Shown: piece by piece, positions 1 through 7,802 of the stretch
Layout of the letters: every line of letters starts with the position of its first letter
How positions within the stretch are numbered: position 1 is the first letter of the stretch
Source: Streptomyces sp. F63
GTDB taxonomy: Bacteria; Actinomycetota; Actinomycetes; Streptomycetales; Streptomycetaceae
Assembly: GCF_018070345.1 (NCBI RefSeq)
Contig: NZ_JAGPXX010000001.1
Location: 248,001 to 312,000 of the forward strand
DNA length: 64,000 nucleotides
Reading direction: 5' to 3'
Program-made: the position numbers and the translations under genes
Notes under the pieces: model-generated
What the model saw: the letters and a program-made list of their open reading frames with translations, nothing else
Told to the model about the DNA's origin: nothing
Database searches by the model: none

Positions 1-373
1 GCCCGTACGGAAGCGGGTCGTACGGCCGTGGCTCGTCCGCGTGCCCGTACGGGAAGACGTCCGGGCGCTGCCCTTCGTCCGGGCGCTGCCCTTCGTCCGG
101 CCCCGTCCCGTGGTCCCGCGCGGGTGGCGCCCACGGGGCGGGGTCACCGGGCGGGATGCGGTCCGGGAGGGCGGCCCGGCCCGGCCGGGTGCGGCCCACG
201 GCCGCCCGCCGTCCCGCCGGGGTGTCGGCCCCGCGCCGGGCGGTGGGGGAGGCCGCGGCCCGCGGTTCCGCGTCCCCGGAGAGGTGGTCGTGCAGGAGGA
301 CGAGGGGCGCGGGAACGAGCACCACGGCTGCCAGCAGTCCCGACGCGAGCCGTGAGCGGAACACCGGAGTCAC
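1..373 (-). CDS. Secreted or membrane-anchored Pro-rich protein, 5' part only
   Basis: The reading frame starts at a GTG at 373 preceded by a purine-rich ribosome binding site (GGGAAGGGGG, six bases upstream) and stays open to the window edge, so the C-terminus is missing. The first residues are charged (VTPVFRSRL) and followed by a hydrophobic stretch at about 10-27, which looks like a signal peptide or anchor. The rest of the visible 124 residues are rich in Pro, Arg, Gly and Asp. A hexapeptide PDEGQR is duplicated by an 18-bp tandem repeat, and the segment near the edge is Tyr/Pro-rich (DEPRPYDPLPYG). I do not recognise a family. It lies about 145 bp downstream of the quinone oxidoreductase on the same strand and could be the last gene of that operon or have its own promoter. 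Codon bias fits a real gene. Confidence 0.6.
   Translation of the reverse strand, partial: MTPVFRSRLASGLLAAVVLVPAPLVLLHDHLSGDAEPRAAASPTARRGADTPAGRRAAVGRTRPGRAALPDRIPPGDPAPWAPPARDHGTGPDEGQRPDEGQRPDVFPYGHADEPRPYDPLPYG
63..98. repeat. 18-bp tandem repeat, two copies
   Basis: The 18-base unit beginning GGGCGCTGCC is present twice without interruption. Being a multiple of three it keeps frame and duplicates the hexapeptide PDEGQR in the partial minus-strand protein. Confidence 0.85.
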
Positions 374-518
374 GCTCGGCCCCCTTCCCGGACCGGAACG
401 GTTGGAGTGTCCAGCGTCACACGGGGGGCCTTTACCGGCATCCCGGCGGTGCGGCATCCCGGCGGTCCGGCATCCCGGCGGTCCGGCGTCCCGCGGCTCT
501 CCGGGCGGAGGCGCGCCG

Positions 519-1502
519 CTACGGCACCAGCAGGATCTTGCCGACGTGGCCGCCGGCCTCCAGCACCCGGTGCGCCTCGGCGGCGTCCCGCATCGGCAGC
601 GTGCGGTCCACGACCGGCCGCACCCGGCCGGCGGCGATCAGCGGCCACACGTGCTCGCGCACGGCCGCGACGATCGACGCCTTCTCCGCCTCCGGGCGGG
701 CGCGCAGTGAGGTGGCGGTGACGGCCGCCCGCTTCGACAGCAGGGCGTTCAGGTTGAGTTCTCCCTTGACACCGCCCTGCAGGCCGATGATGGCGAGCCG
801 GCCGTTGACCGCGAGGGCCTTCACGTTCCGGTCCAGGTACTTGGCGCCGATGATGTCCAGGATGACGTCGGCCCCCGCGCCCTCGGTGGCCTTGCGCAGC
901 TCCTGGACGAAGTCCTGCTCGCGGTAGTCGATCAGGATGTCCGCGCCCAGCTCCCGGCAGCGCTCCAGCTTCTCCGGGCTGCCCGCGGTGACCGCGACCC
1001 GGGCGCCGGCCGCCTTCGCCAGCTGGACCGCCATGGTCCCGATGCCGCTCGCCCCGCCGTGCACCAGCAGGGTGTCGCCGGGCCGGAGGTGGGCGATCAT
1101 GAAGACGTTGGACCAGACCGTGCAGGCGGCCTCCGGCAGGGCCGCGGCCGTCACCGCGTCGACGCCCTCCGGCAGCGGCAGCAGTTGCCCGGCCGGCACG
1201 GCCACCTTCTCCGCGTAACCGCCGCCCGAGAGCAGCGCGCACACCTCGTCGCCGATGGACCAGCCGGCGACTCCCGGGCCCAGCGCCGCGATCCGCCCGG
1301 AGCACTCCAGTCCGGGATACGGCGAGGCGCCCCGCGGCGGGTCGTAGTAGCCCTGGCGCTGAAGGACGTCGGCGCGGTTGACGGCACTGGCGGCCACCTC
1401 GACCAGCACCTCCCCCTCAGCGGGTACGGGATCCGGGACCGGGGCCCACACCAGGGCCTCGGGTCCGCCGGGTTCGGGGATGGTGATCGCGTGAATGGAC
1501 AT
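519..1502 (-). CDS. NAD(P)H quinone oxidoreductase, zinc-independent MDR family
   Basis: This 327-residue protein belongs to the quinone oxidoreductase branch of the medium-chain dehydrogenase/reductase superfamily (QOR, PIG3-like). These cytoplasmic enzymes reduce quinones or other activated carbonyls with NADPH. The N-terminal GroES-like part contains VNRADVLQRQGYYDPP (about residues 41-56), a signature of the PIG3 group. The Rossmann part carries HGGASGIG at about 148-155 for the cofactor, and no catalytic zinc ligands are visible. Length matches the family. The ATG start lies 10 bp after the stop of the K+ channel gene on the same strand, so it is probably the fourth gene of the mobA-moeA-channel operon. 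The link to molybdenum cofactor synthesis is not obvious and may only be positional. The physiological substrate cannot be read from the sequence. Confidence 0.9.
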   Translation of the reverse strand: MSIHAITIPEPGGPEALVWAPVPDPVPAEGEVLVEVAASAVNRADVLQRQGYYDPPRGASPYPGLECSGRIAALGPGVAGWSIGDEVCALLSGGGYAEKVAVPAGQLLPLPEGVDAVTAAALPEAACTVWSNVFMIAHLRPGDTLLVHGGASGIGTMAVQLAKAAGARVAVTAGSPEKLERCRELGADILIDYREQDFVQELRKATEGAGADVILDIIGAKYLDRNVKALAVNGRLAIIGLQGGVKGELNLNALLSKRAAVTATSLRARPEAEKASIVAAVREHVWPLIAAGRVRPVVDRTLPMRDAAEAHRVLEAGGHVGKILLVP

Positions 1503-1512
1503 GTCCGCGAGG

Positions 1513-2607
1513 CTACTCCCGCGGACGGCGGTCCTCCGGCTCCGCGGTCTGCCCGCGGGGGCGGGCCCGGACGATGGTGATGAGGCGGTCGGTGGAGCGC
1601 AGCGGGCCGGCGGTCGGGTCGTCGTACGCCAGCAGCCGGTGCCCGCGGAGGACGGAGACCACCAGGTCCTCCGTCTCCCGCACGGAACGGCCCACTTCGG
1701 CCTTGACCACCGGGCGCTCGACGATGTCGAGCCCGCTGCCCTGCTGGATGAGGTCCTCCATGACCATGCCCGCGCTGGGGCTGAGGGAGGAGAGGCCGAG
1801 CAGCCGGCCGGCGGCGCTGGCGCTGGTGATCACGGCATCGGCCCCGGACTGGCGCAGCAGCGGCGCGTTCTCCTCCTCCCGCACGGCCGCCACGATCTTC
1901 GCCGCCCGGTTCATCTGACGGGCCGTCAGAGTGACGAGGACGGCGGTGTCGTCGCGCTGGGTGGCGATGATGATCTGGCGGGCCTTCTGCGCCTCGGCGC
2001 GCAGCAGGACGTCACTGCGGGTGGCGTCCCCGATCACGCCCACGAAGCCCTCGGCGTTGGCCGAGTCGATCACCTTGCTGCTCGGGTCGACGATGACGAC
2101 CTGGTCCTTCGGCAGCCCTTTGGCGTTCAGGGTCTGCACGGCCGACCGCCCCTTGGTGCCGAAGCCGATGATGACGGTGTGGTCGCGCAAGTGGGTCCTC
2201 CAGCGGGCCAGCCGCCACTCCTCACGGGTGCGCTCCGTGAGGACCTCCAGGGTCGTGCCGACCAGGATGATCAGGAACATCACCCGCAGCGGCGTCACCA
2301 CCAGGACGTTGACGAGCCGGGCGCCGTCGCTGGCCGGGATGATGTCGCCGTAGCCGGTGGTGGAGAGGGTGACGGTGGCGTAGTAGACGGCGTCGAGAAA
2401 GTCGACGTTCTTGTCGGTGTTGTCGGTGTAGCCCTCGCGGTCCAGGTAGACGATCAGCACGGTGGTCAGCAGGACCAGCAGCGCCAGCAGCAGCCGCTGC
2501 GCCACCTGGCGCAGCGGGTGCACGGCGATGCGGCGCGGCAGCTGGATGCGGAAGCCGGTGGCGTCCGGGGCGTCCCGTGCGGCGATGTCGTAACTGGGCA
2601 GCTTCAC
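1513..2607 (-). CDS. Two-TM potassium channel protein with RCK/TrkA-N domain
   Basis: The 364-residue protein has one membrane helix at about 35-56, a pore loop with the K+ selectivity filter TTGYGD at 83-88, and a second helix at about 98-120. A cytoplasmic RCK (TrkA-N) Rossmann domain follows, starting with VIIGFGTKG at about 145-153, and a TrkA-C-like region lies after residue 270. This is the architecture of MthK/Kch-type ligand-gated K+ channels, which would assemble as tetramers in the cytoplasmic membrane. The GTG start overlaps the moeA stop (GTGA), so translation is coupled to moeA. The RCK domain probably binds a nucleotide or ion, but which one is not evident. Assignment is firm from the filter and the Rossmann motif; the reason for co-transcription with molybdenum cofactor genes is unknown. 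Confidence 0.93.
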   Translation of the reverse strand: MKLPSYDIAARDAPDATGFRIQLPRRIAVHPLRQVAQRLLLALLVLLTTVLIVYLDREGYTDNTDKNVDFLDAVYYATVTLSTTGYGDIIPASDGARLVNVLVVTPLRVMFLIILVGTTLEVLTERTREEWRLARWRTHLRDHTVIIGFGTKGRSAVQTLNAKGLPKDQVVIVDPSSKVIDSANAEGFVGVIGDATRSDVLLRAEAQKARQIIIATQRDDTAVLVTLTARQMNRAAKIVAAVREEENAPLLRQSGADAVITSASAAGRLLGLSSLSPSAGMVMEDLIQQGSGLDIVERPVVKAEVGRSVRETEDLVVSVLRGHRLLAYDDPTAGPLRSTDRLITIVRARPRGQTAEPEDRRPRE

Positions 2608-4628
2608 TCGGTTTCCCCCTCGAACCAGGGGAGTTCGAGAATCTCCGCCATGGATCCGTCCTCGGCGCCGCCCGGCGGGACGACGGCGAGCCCGTCGGCG
2701 GCGGCGATCCCGCGGAGCATAGCCGGTCCGTTGAAGCGCAACGGCACCGCCCGGTGGCCGGCCCCCGCGCCAGTGCGCGCGGCGGTCCCGGCGCCGGTCC
2801 CATGGGTGCCCGCGCCGCGGCCGCCGGAGTGTCCGGGCCGCGCGGAACGGCCGGGCGGGTACGCGGCCGGAGCGCCCGTCCGGCGCACCACGGGCACCAG
2901 CCGGGTGTCCCGGGGGTGGCCCGGGGCGCCCCCGGCCAGCGGGACGTACGCGGCGGCGCGCGGCGCGCGGCCGGAGAGCGCGCGGAGCAGCGGCTCGACG
3001 AGCGTCAGCAGCCCCGAGACGGCGGCGAGGGGGTTGCCGGGCAGACCGACGAGGTGCCGGCCGGGCGCGAGCCGGGCCAGCAGCATGGGGTGCCCGGGGC
3101 GCACGGCGACGCCGTCCACCAGCACGTCCGCCCCGGCCCGGCGGAGCACGGGGTGCACATGGTCGACCGGGCCGGCGGCCGTACCGCCGGTGGTGACGAC
3201 CAGGTCGGCGTCCGACGCGGTGACCGCGGTGTGCAGCACTCCGGCGTCGTCGCCGAGCCGGTGCGTCCCGGTGACCTCCGCGCCCAGCGCCTCCAGCCAG
3301 GGGCCGAGCATCGGGCCGAGCGCGTCCCGGATGCGGCCGTCACGGGGAAGCCCTGAGTGCAGCAGCTCGTCACCGAGCACCAGCACCTCCACGCGCGGGC
3401 GGCGCACCGTCCGCAGCTCGTCGTAGCCCGCGGCGGCGGCGAGACCGAGCACGGCGGGGGTGACGGCCGTCCCGGCCGCCAGCAGCCGGTCGCCGCTGCG
3501 GCACTCCTGGCCGCGCGGGCGGATGTCCTGGCCGGGCACGACGGTACGGCCGCCGGCCGTGTGCAGCCAGGCGTCGCCGGGTGCGGGCGTTCCCGCGTCC
3601 GGGGCGCTGGTGGAGGGTGCGCCGGTGGGGTGGCCGGTGGGGTGGCCGGTGGGGTGGCCGGCGTCGGCCCGGTTCCGGTCCGCTCCACGAGGGCCGGCGG
3701 GCCGGCGGTCCTCTCCGCCGCTGCCGCCGCCGTCCCCGGCACCGTGCTCCGGGACGCCGTCCGGAACGCCGCCCTCCCGGCCCGGGCCGGAACCGGAGCC
3801 GCGGGCCGGGCGCCGGCGGATCTCGCCGTACTCGCTGCGGAGCACGCCGGTGGTGCCCGGCGGCACCCGCGCCCCCGTCGCGATGCGGACCGCGTGACCG
3901 TCCTCCAGCGGGACGAGACCGTCGTCCCCGGCCAGGACCCCCGGCTCGCCGGTGGCGATCCGCCAGGGGCCCGGGCCGGACACGGCCCAGCCGTCCATGG
4001 CGGAGGAGTCGAAGGACGGCAGATCGGTGAGCGCGGTGAGCGGCTCGGCGAGCACCGTGCCCAGCGCTTCCGGCAGGTGACGGACCTCCGGGCCCAGCGG
4101 GCCGCGCACCGCACGGGCGGCGGTGGCACGGGCCTCGGACCAGGGCATGGCTCCGTGCCGGTGCCCGCGGCGTTCCCCCGGTGGTGCCGGGGCGCCCGGT
4201 CCTCCGCCACGGCTCGCCGGGGTCTCCGGGGGGCCGTAACGGCCCGGCTGCTCGTGGGTGCGGGCGTGCCCGTGCCCACGTCCGTCATCCGGCCGGCCGC
4301 CGTCATCCGGCCCGGACGGCCGGGTGCCGGACGCCCCTTCGGGGTGCTCCTCACCGTTGATCCGGTCCCACGGGTCCCAGGCGTCGTCCTCCCCGGCCGG
4401 CGGTCCCGCAAGGGTCACGCCGCTCGGCCCGCCGCTCGGCCCGGCGGGCGGACCGGCGAGCGGACCGGCGGATCTCCCGGGGGACGCGCCGGCGGCCGGC
4501 AGCTCCGGCTCCCCGGCGGACCCGGCCGCCGAACGCGGTGACGGCGGGCCGTCGTTGGCGATCGCCAGGGCCTCGTCGACCTCCCGGTCGGCACCGGCGG
4601 CGCCTCGGTCCGCTCCCCGGTGTGTCAT
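2604..4628 (-). CDS. moeA: Molybdopterin molybdenumtransferase MoeA with low-complexity expansions
   Basis: MoeA inserts molybdate into adenylylated molybdopterin, the last general step of molybdenum cofactor synthesis, in the cytoplasm. Family motifs are present: FDSSAMDGWAV at about 206-216, VVPGQDIRPRGQ at 363-374, VVTTGGTAAGPVDHV at 477-491, and GLPGNPLAAVSG at 528-539. The protein is 674 residues against about 400-430 for ordinary MoeA. The excess is a roughly 160-residue Pro/Gly/Asp-rich N-terminal extension, an insert of about 80 residues (270-350, including three HPTG repeats), and a Gly/Thr-rich insert near the C-terminus. The extension could partly reflect a start placed too far upstream, since MPWSEARATA at residue 161 would begin the core. 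However, the chosen ATG overlaps the stop of the mobA-like gene (ATGA), which supports it. It is the second gene of the operon. Confidence 0.92.
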   Translation of the reverse strand: MTHRGADRGAAGADREVDEALAIANDGPPSPRSAAGSAGEPELPAAGASPGRSAGPLAGPPAGPSGGPSGVTLAGPPAGEDDAWDPWDRINGEEHPEGASGTRPSGPDDGGRPDDGRGHGHARTHEQPGRYGPPETPASRGGGPGAPAPPGERRGHRHGAMPWSEARATAARAVRGPLGPEVRHLPEALGTVLAEPLTALTDLPSFDSSAMDGWAVSGPGPWRIATGEPGVLAGDDGLVPLEDGHAVRIATGARVPPGTTGVLRSEYGEIRRRPARGSGSGPGREGGVPDGVPEHGAGDGGGSGGEDRRPAGPRGADRNRADAGHPTGHPTGHPTGAPSTSAPDAGTPAPGDAWLHTAGGRTVVPGQDIRPRGQECRSGDRLLAAGTAVTPAVLGLAAAAGYDELRTVRRPRVEVLVLGDELLHSGLPRDGRIRDALGPMLGPWLEALGAEVTGTHRLGDDAGVLHTAVTASDADLVVTTGGTAAGPVDHVHPVLRRAGADVLVDGVAVRPGHPMLLARLAPGRHLVGLPGNPLAAVSGLLTLVEPLLRALSGRAPRAAAYVPLAGGAPGHPRDTRLVPVVRRTGAPAAYPPGRSARPGHSGGRGAGTHGTGAGTAARTGAGAGHRAVPLRFNGPAMLRGIAAADGLAVVPPGGAEDGSMAEILELPWFEGETE
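3622..3657. repeat. 12-bp tandem repeat inside moeA, three copies
   Basis: The unit CCGGTGGGGTGG is repeated three times head to tail. On the coding strand it gives HPTG repeats within a disordered insert of MoeA, and the multiple-of-three length preserves the frame. Confidence 0.85.
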
Positions 4629-5842
4629 TCCGTGGTCTTCCCCGGGTCCTTGCCCGCCTCCTCGGCCCAGCGCGCGGCCAGTGCCGCCGCCCGGCGGACG
4701 TTGGCCAGTACCTGCTCGGAGCCGCCGCCGGAGTGGCCGGCCGCGTACCCCACCAGGAAAGTGGTCAGCGGGGCGGCGGGCCGCGCCACCCCGTGGGCGG
4801 CGTCACGCGCGAGATCGAGGAGCGCGGCGGTGTCCACGTCCAGTTCGATGCCGAGTTCCTGCTTGACTTCGGAAATCCATTCGTCCAACACCCGCCCATG
4901 GTCCCTGATGCGGGCCCGTGCCGCGGCAAGGTGGTCCCAGGTGTCGCAGTCGAAGGCCGCGGCGGGGTCGGGGGCCGGCAGGCGGCGGAGCGACAGGCCG
5001 GCGGTGAGCAGGCGCAGCGGGAGGTGCGCGAGGCCGCCGTGTTCGGCCGCGATCAGGGCCAGTTCACGGCGCAGCGGTTCGGTGCGGTAGACGGCGACGA
5101 GGGGCTGGTCCCGGCCGTCGGCGTCGGTGAGCAGCACACCGTCGGGGCGGACCGGGAGCGCCGGGCCGGCCGGGCGGTGCACGGTCTCCGGGCGGCGGGC
5201 CCCGGCGGGCGGCCGCGCGACGGCGGAAGAGACGGATCCCGCCGGGCCCGACCGGCCGCGGCCACCCGGCGACCCGACGGCACCGGCACCGAGGCCCGCA
5301 CCGGCAGCGCCGCCCGAGACCGCGGAAACGCCGGCCTCACCGGGGCCATCGGTGAGCCCCGGCCCGGGGGCACCGGCGGATCCGCCCCGGCCCGTGCCGG
5401 TCTCCACTCGCTCGCCGGTGTCCGCGTCCACGTCCGTGTCCGTGTCCGTGTCCGTTTTCGTCTCCGTCTCCGTGCCGGCGCCCGCACCGGTGTCCGGGTG
5501 CGGCGCGTCGAGGGCGGTGAGCAGAGCCCGTACGGTGTCCGCCGTCAGAAACGGGAGATCGGCGGAGAGCGCGAGCACGACGGGGGCACCGGCCAGGCGG
5601 ACCCCCGCGTTGAGCGCGGCCAGGGGCCCGCCGCCCGGCGGCTGCTCGAACGTCCAGCGCACGGGCCGTACGGTCGGGCGCCGCGCACCGACGACGACCG
5701 TCTCGGCCGCGTCCGCGCAGGCGTTCAGCACCCGGTCCAGCAGGGGGCGGCCGCCGACCCGCAGCCCCGGTTTGTCGGCGCCGCCCAGCCGCTTCGCGGC
5801 TCCGCCGGCCAGCACCACGGCGTCGTACACCAGCACAGTCAT
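4625..5842 (-). CDS. MobA-like NTP transferase fused to DUF6457 domain
   Basis: The N-terminal half is a molybdenum cofactor guanylyltransferase-like nucleotidyltransferase with the signature LAGGAAKRLGGADKP at about residues 12-26, and ALSADLPFLTADTV marking the Mg/nucleotide site. The C-terminal 110 residues (from about FDCDTWDHLAAARA) match the DUF6457 domain found at the end of such proteins in actinomycetes. The likely role is transfer of GMP to molybdopterin to make the bis-MGD cofactor. I chose the ATG at 5842 (MTVLVYDAVVLAGG), because the longer open frame adds only an atypical Pro/Arg-rich leader. Between the two halves of the nucleotidyltransferase is a disordered insert of about 110 residues with a Thr/Asp/Glu run caused by a hexanucleotide microsatellite. 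The stop overlaps the moeA start, so this is the first gene of the operon. Confidence 0.85.
   Translation of the reverse strand: MTVLVYDAVVLAGGAAKRLGGADKPGLRVGGRPLLDRVLNACADAAETVVVGARRPTVRPVRWTFEQPPGGGPLAALNAGVRLAGAPVVLALSADLPFLTADTVRALLTALDAPHPDTGAGAGTETETKTDTDTDTDVDADTGERVETGTGRGGSAGAPGPGLTDGPGEAGVSAVSGGAAGAGLGAGAVGSPGGRGRSGPAGSVSSAVARPPAGARRPETVHRPAGPALPVRPDGVLLTDADGRDQPLVAVYRTEPLRRELALIAAEHGGLAHLPLRLLTAGLSLRRLPAPDPAAAFDCDTWDHLAAARARIRDHGRVLDEWISEVKQELGIELDVDTAALLDLARDAAHGVARPAAPLTTFLVGYAAGHSGGGSEQVLANVRRAAALAARWAEEAGKDPGKTTE
5426..5474. repeat. Degenerate hexanucleotide microsatellite in the mobA-like gene
   Basis: The hexamer TCCGTG and close variants are repeated about eight times. On the minus strand this encodes an acidic Thr-Asp/Thr-Glu run within the insert of the nucleotidyltransferase. 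It is in frame and does not disrupt the gene. Confidence 0.75.
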
Positions 5843-6036
5843 GCCCCGAGTATCACCGGGCCCCGGCCGGCCCGGGCAACCGGCCGCCCGCCGGGGCGCC
5901 GTCCCGCCCGCGCCCGTGGGCCGCCCCGGGAAGGGCGGCCACGCGGGCCGCACCGGCGGCGGATGCCGGGCCGCCCCGGTCACCGGACCCGCACGGCCAC
6001 ACCGGACCGGCCGGACCCGGCACGAGCCGGGCGGCT

Positions 6037-6094
6037 CCGTGCCGGGCCGGCCCGGGCCGGGGCGTCCGTGCCGGGCCGGCCCGGGCCGGGGCGT
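6037..6094. repeat. 29-bp perfect tandem duplication downstream of bkdC
   Basis: Two identical 29-base units made of GC-only palindromic blocks (GCCGGGCCGGCCCGGGCC is in each) lie directly after the bkdC stop codon in the transcription direction. Each can fold into a strong hairpin, so the pair may act as a transcription terminator or mRNA-stabilising structure for the bkd operon. Confidence 0.7.
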
Positions 6095-6107
6095 CCGGGC
6101 CGGGCGG

Positions 6108-7802
6108 TCAGAGAGTGCGCAGGAGCAGGGCCGGCTGCTCTATGCAGTCGGCGACGTAGCGGAGGAAGCCGCCGGCCGTGCCGCCGTCGCAGACCCGGTG
6201 GTCGAAGGTGAACGACAGCTGCACGACCTGCCGTACGGCCAGCTCTCCACGGTGCACCCAGGGCTTGGGGGCGATCCGGCCGACGCCGAGCATGGCCGCC
6301 TCCGGGTGGTTGATGATCGGTGTGGAGCCGTCGACGCCGAAGACGCCGTAGTTGTTGAGGGTGAAGGTCCCCCCGGTCAGCTCGGCGGGGGTGAGCCGGC
6401 CCGCGCGGGCGGCCTCCGTGAGCCGGGCGAACTCCTCCGACAGCGCGGCCGCTCCGAGGGTGTGGGCATCCCGGATCACCGGCACCATCAGGCCCCGGTC
6501 CGTCTGCGCCGCGAAGCCCAGGTGCACGGCCGGGAGCCGGACCACCTCGCGGGCCGCGGTGTCCACGGTGGAGTTCAGCTCCGGGTACTCGGCGAGGGCC
6601 GCCGTGCAGATCCGGGCCAGCAGTGCCGGCAGCGACACCTTGGGGCGGCCGGGGGTGTTCATGGCCGCCCGCGCCGCCAGCAGTTCGGTGGCGTCGGCAT
6701 CGACCCATGTCGTGGCGTCGGGGATCTCGCTGCGGCTGCGGGACAGCTTGTCGGCGACGGCCCCCCGGACGCCGCGCAGCGGGATCCGCTCGGAGCGCAG
6801 GCCCCGCCCGGCCGCCGCGACGGCCGTCGGCGGGGTCCCCGTAGGGGCCGCGGAGGACCGTGCGGTCCCCGTCGGTCCTCCGGTGTCCCCGCGCCCGGGA
6901 GCATCGGCCGCGGCCGTCCGCCCGGCCGCGGAGACCGGCGCCTCCGGACCCGTGGCGGGCGCGGCCGGGCCGGGCCGCTCGGCAGCCCGCCGCACCGCGC
7001 TCTCGACGTCGGCGCGGAGGATCAGCCCCTCGGGGCCCGAGCCCGTCAACTGCCGCAGATCGAGGCCGTTCTGCCGGGCCAGCCGGCGCACCAGCGGCGA
7101 GATGACGGCCACCGGGCCGTCCCGCCGCTCCGTCCCGGGAGGCGCTCCGTCCGCGCCACCGGCACGGACGGTGCCGGGGGCGGCGGACGCTCCACTGCCG
7201 GGGGCCGCGGCCGGGCCGGGACCGGCCGTGGTGCCCGGACCGATCTCCACGCCCGGCTCGCGGAAGCCCGCCCCGCCGGGCCCGACCCGGCCGGAACCCG
7301 CTCCGGCGCGGGAGCCGTTCCGGGAGCGGGCGTCTCCCGGAGCCGCCGGGGCGCGGCCCGCTCCCGCGGTGCCGCGGCCGCCGAGACCCGTGGGACGGAC
7401 CCGGCGGCGGCGCGCGGGCGGCGCGCCCGTGCCGTACCCGACGAGGACGTTGCCGGATCCTTCACCGGCCGCCCCGTCCACCGCCGCGGCGGGCGGGCGG
7501 GAGTCCTCCGGCCCCGGGCCACCGGAGCCGGCCGCGGCGCCCTCCGCCGCGGAAGCGGCGCCCACGGCGACCGTCAGCAGCGCCGCACCGACCGGGAGTT
7601 CCGTGCCCTCCTCGCCGAAACGGCCCGTCACCACCCCCGCGTAGGGGCAGGGGACCTCCACCATCGCCTTGGCCGTCTCGACCTCGACGACGGGCTGGTC
7701 GACGGAGACGACGTCGCCCACCTCCACCAGCCAGCGGACGATCTCCGCCTCGGTCAGTCCCTCGCCCAGGTCGGGCAGCGCGAATTCCCGGACGGCGGCC
7801 AT
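6108..7802 (-). CDS. bkdC: 2-oxoacid dehydrogenase E2, dihydrolipoyl acyltransferase
   Basis: This E2 subunit carries the acyl group from E1 on lipoate and transfers it to CoA. The domain order is a lipoyl domain (1-80, lipoylated Lys about 45 in VETAKAMVEV), a Pro/Ala/Gly-rich linker (about 82-230), a peripheral subunit-binding domain (SPLVRRLARQNGLDL, about 235-272), a second linker, and a catalytic acyltransferase domain ending with the active-site FDHRVCDGG. The 564-residue length is long for the family because of the linkers. I chose the ATG at 7802 because it overlaps the E1-beta stop (TGATG) and gives the typical start MAAVREFALPDLGEG. No E3 dihydrolipoyl dehydrogenase is encoded nearby, so E3 must come from elsewhere. 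The substrate is inferred as a branched-chain or aryl 2-oxoacid. Confidence 0.93.
   Translation of the reverse strand: MAAVREFALPDLGEGLTEAEIVRWLVEVGDVVSVDQPVVEVETAKAMVEVPCPYAGVVTGRFGEEGTELPVGAALLTVAVGAASAAEGAAAGSGGPGPEDSRPPAAAVDGAAGEGSGNVLVGYGTGAPPARRRRVRPTGLGGRGTAGAGRAPAAPGDARSRNGSRAGAGSGRVGPGGAGFREPGVEIGPGTTAGPGPAAAPGSGASAAPGTVRAGGADGAPPGTERRDGPVAVISPLVRRLARQNGLDLRQLTGSGPEGLILRADVESAVRRAAERPGPAAPATGPEAPVSAAGRTAAADAPGRGDTGGPTGTARSSAAPTGTPPTAVAAAGRGLRSERIPLRGVRGAVADKLSRSRSEIPDATTWVDADATELLAARAAMNTPGRPKVSLPALLARICTAALAEYPELNSTVDTAAREVVRLPAVHLGFAAQTDRGLMVPVIRDAHTLGAAALSEEFARLTEAARAGRLTPAELTGGTFTLNNYGVFGVDGSTPIINHPEAAMLGVGRIAPKPWVHRGELAVRQVVQLSFTFDHRVCDGGTAGGFLRYVADCIEQPALLLRTL

Noticed and set aside
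519..5842. Treating the quinone oxidoreductase as a molybdenum enzyme because of its neighbours
   Set aside because: Its fold is a medium-chain dehydrogenase without any molybdopterin-binding motif; the neighbourhood alone does not support it.
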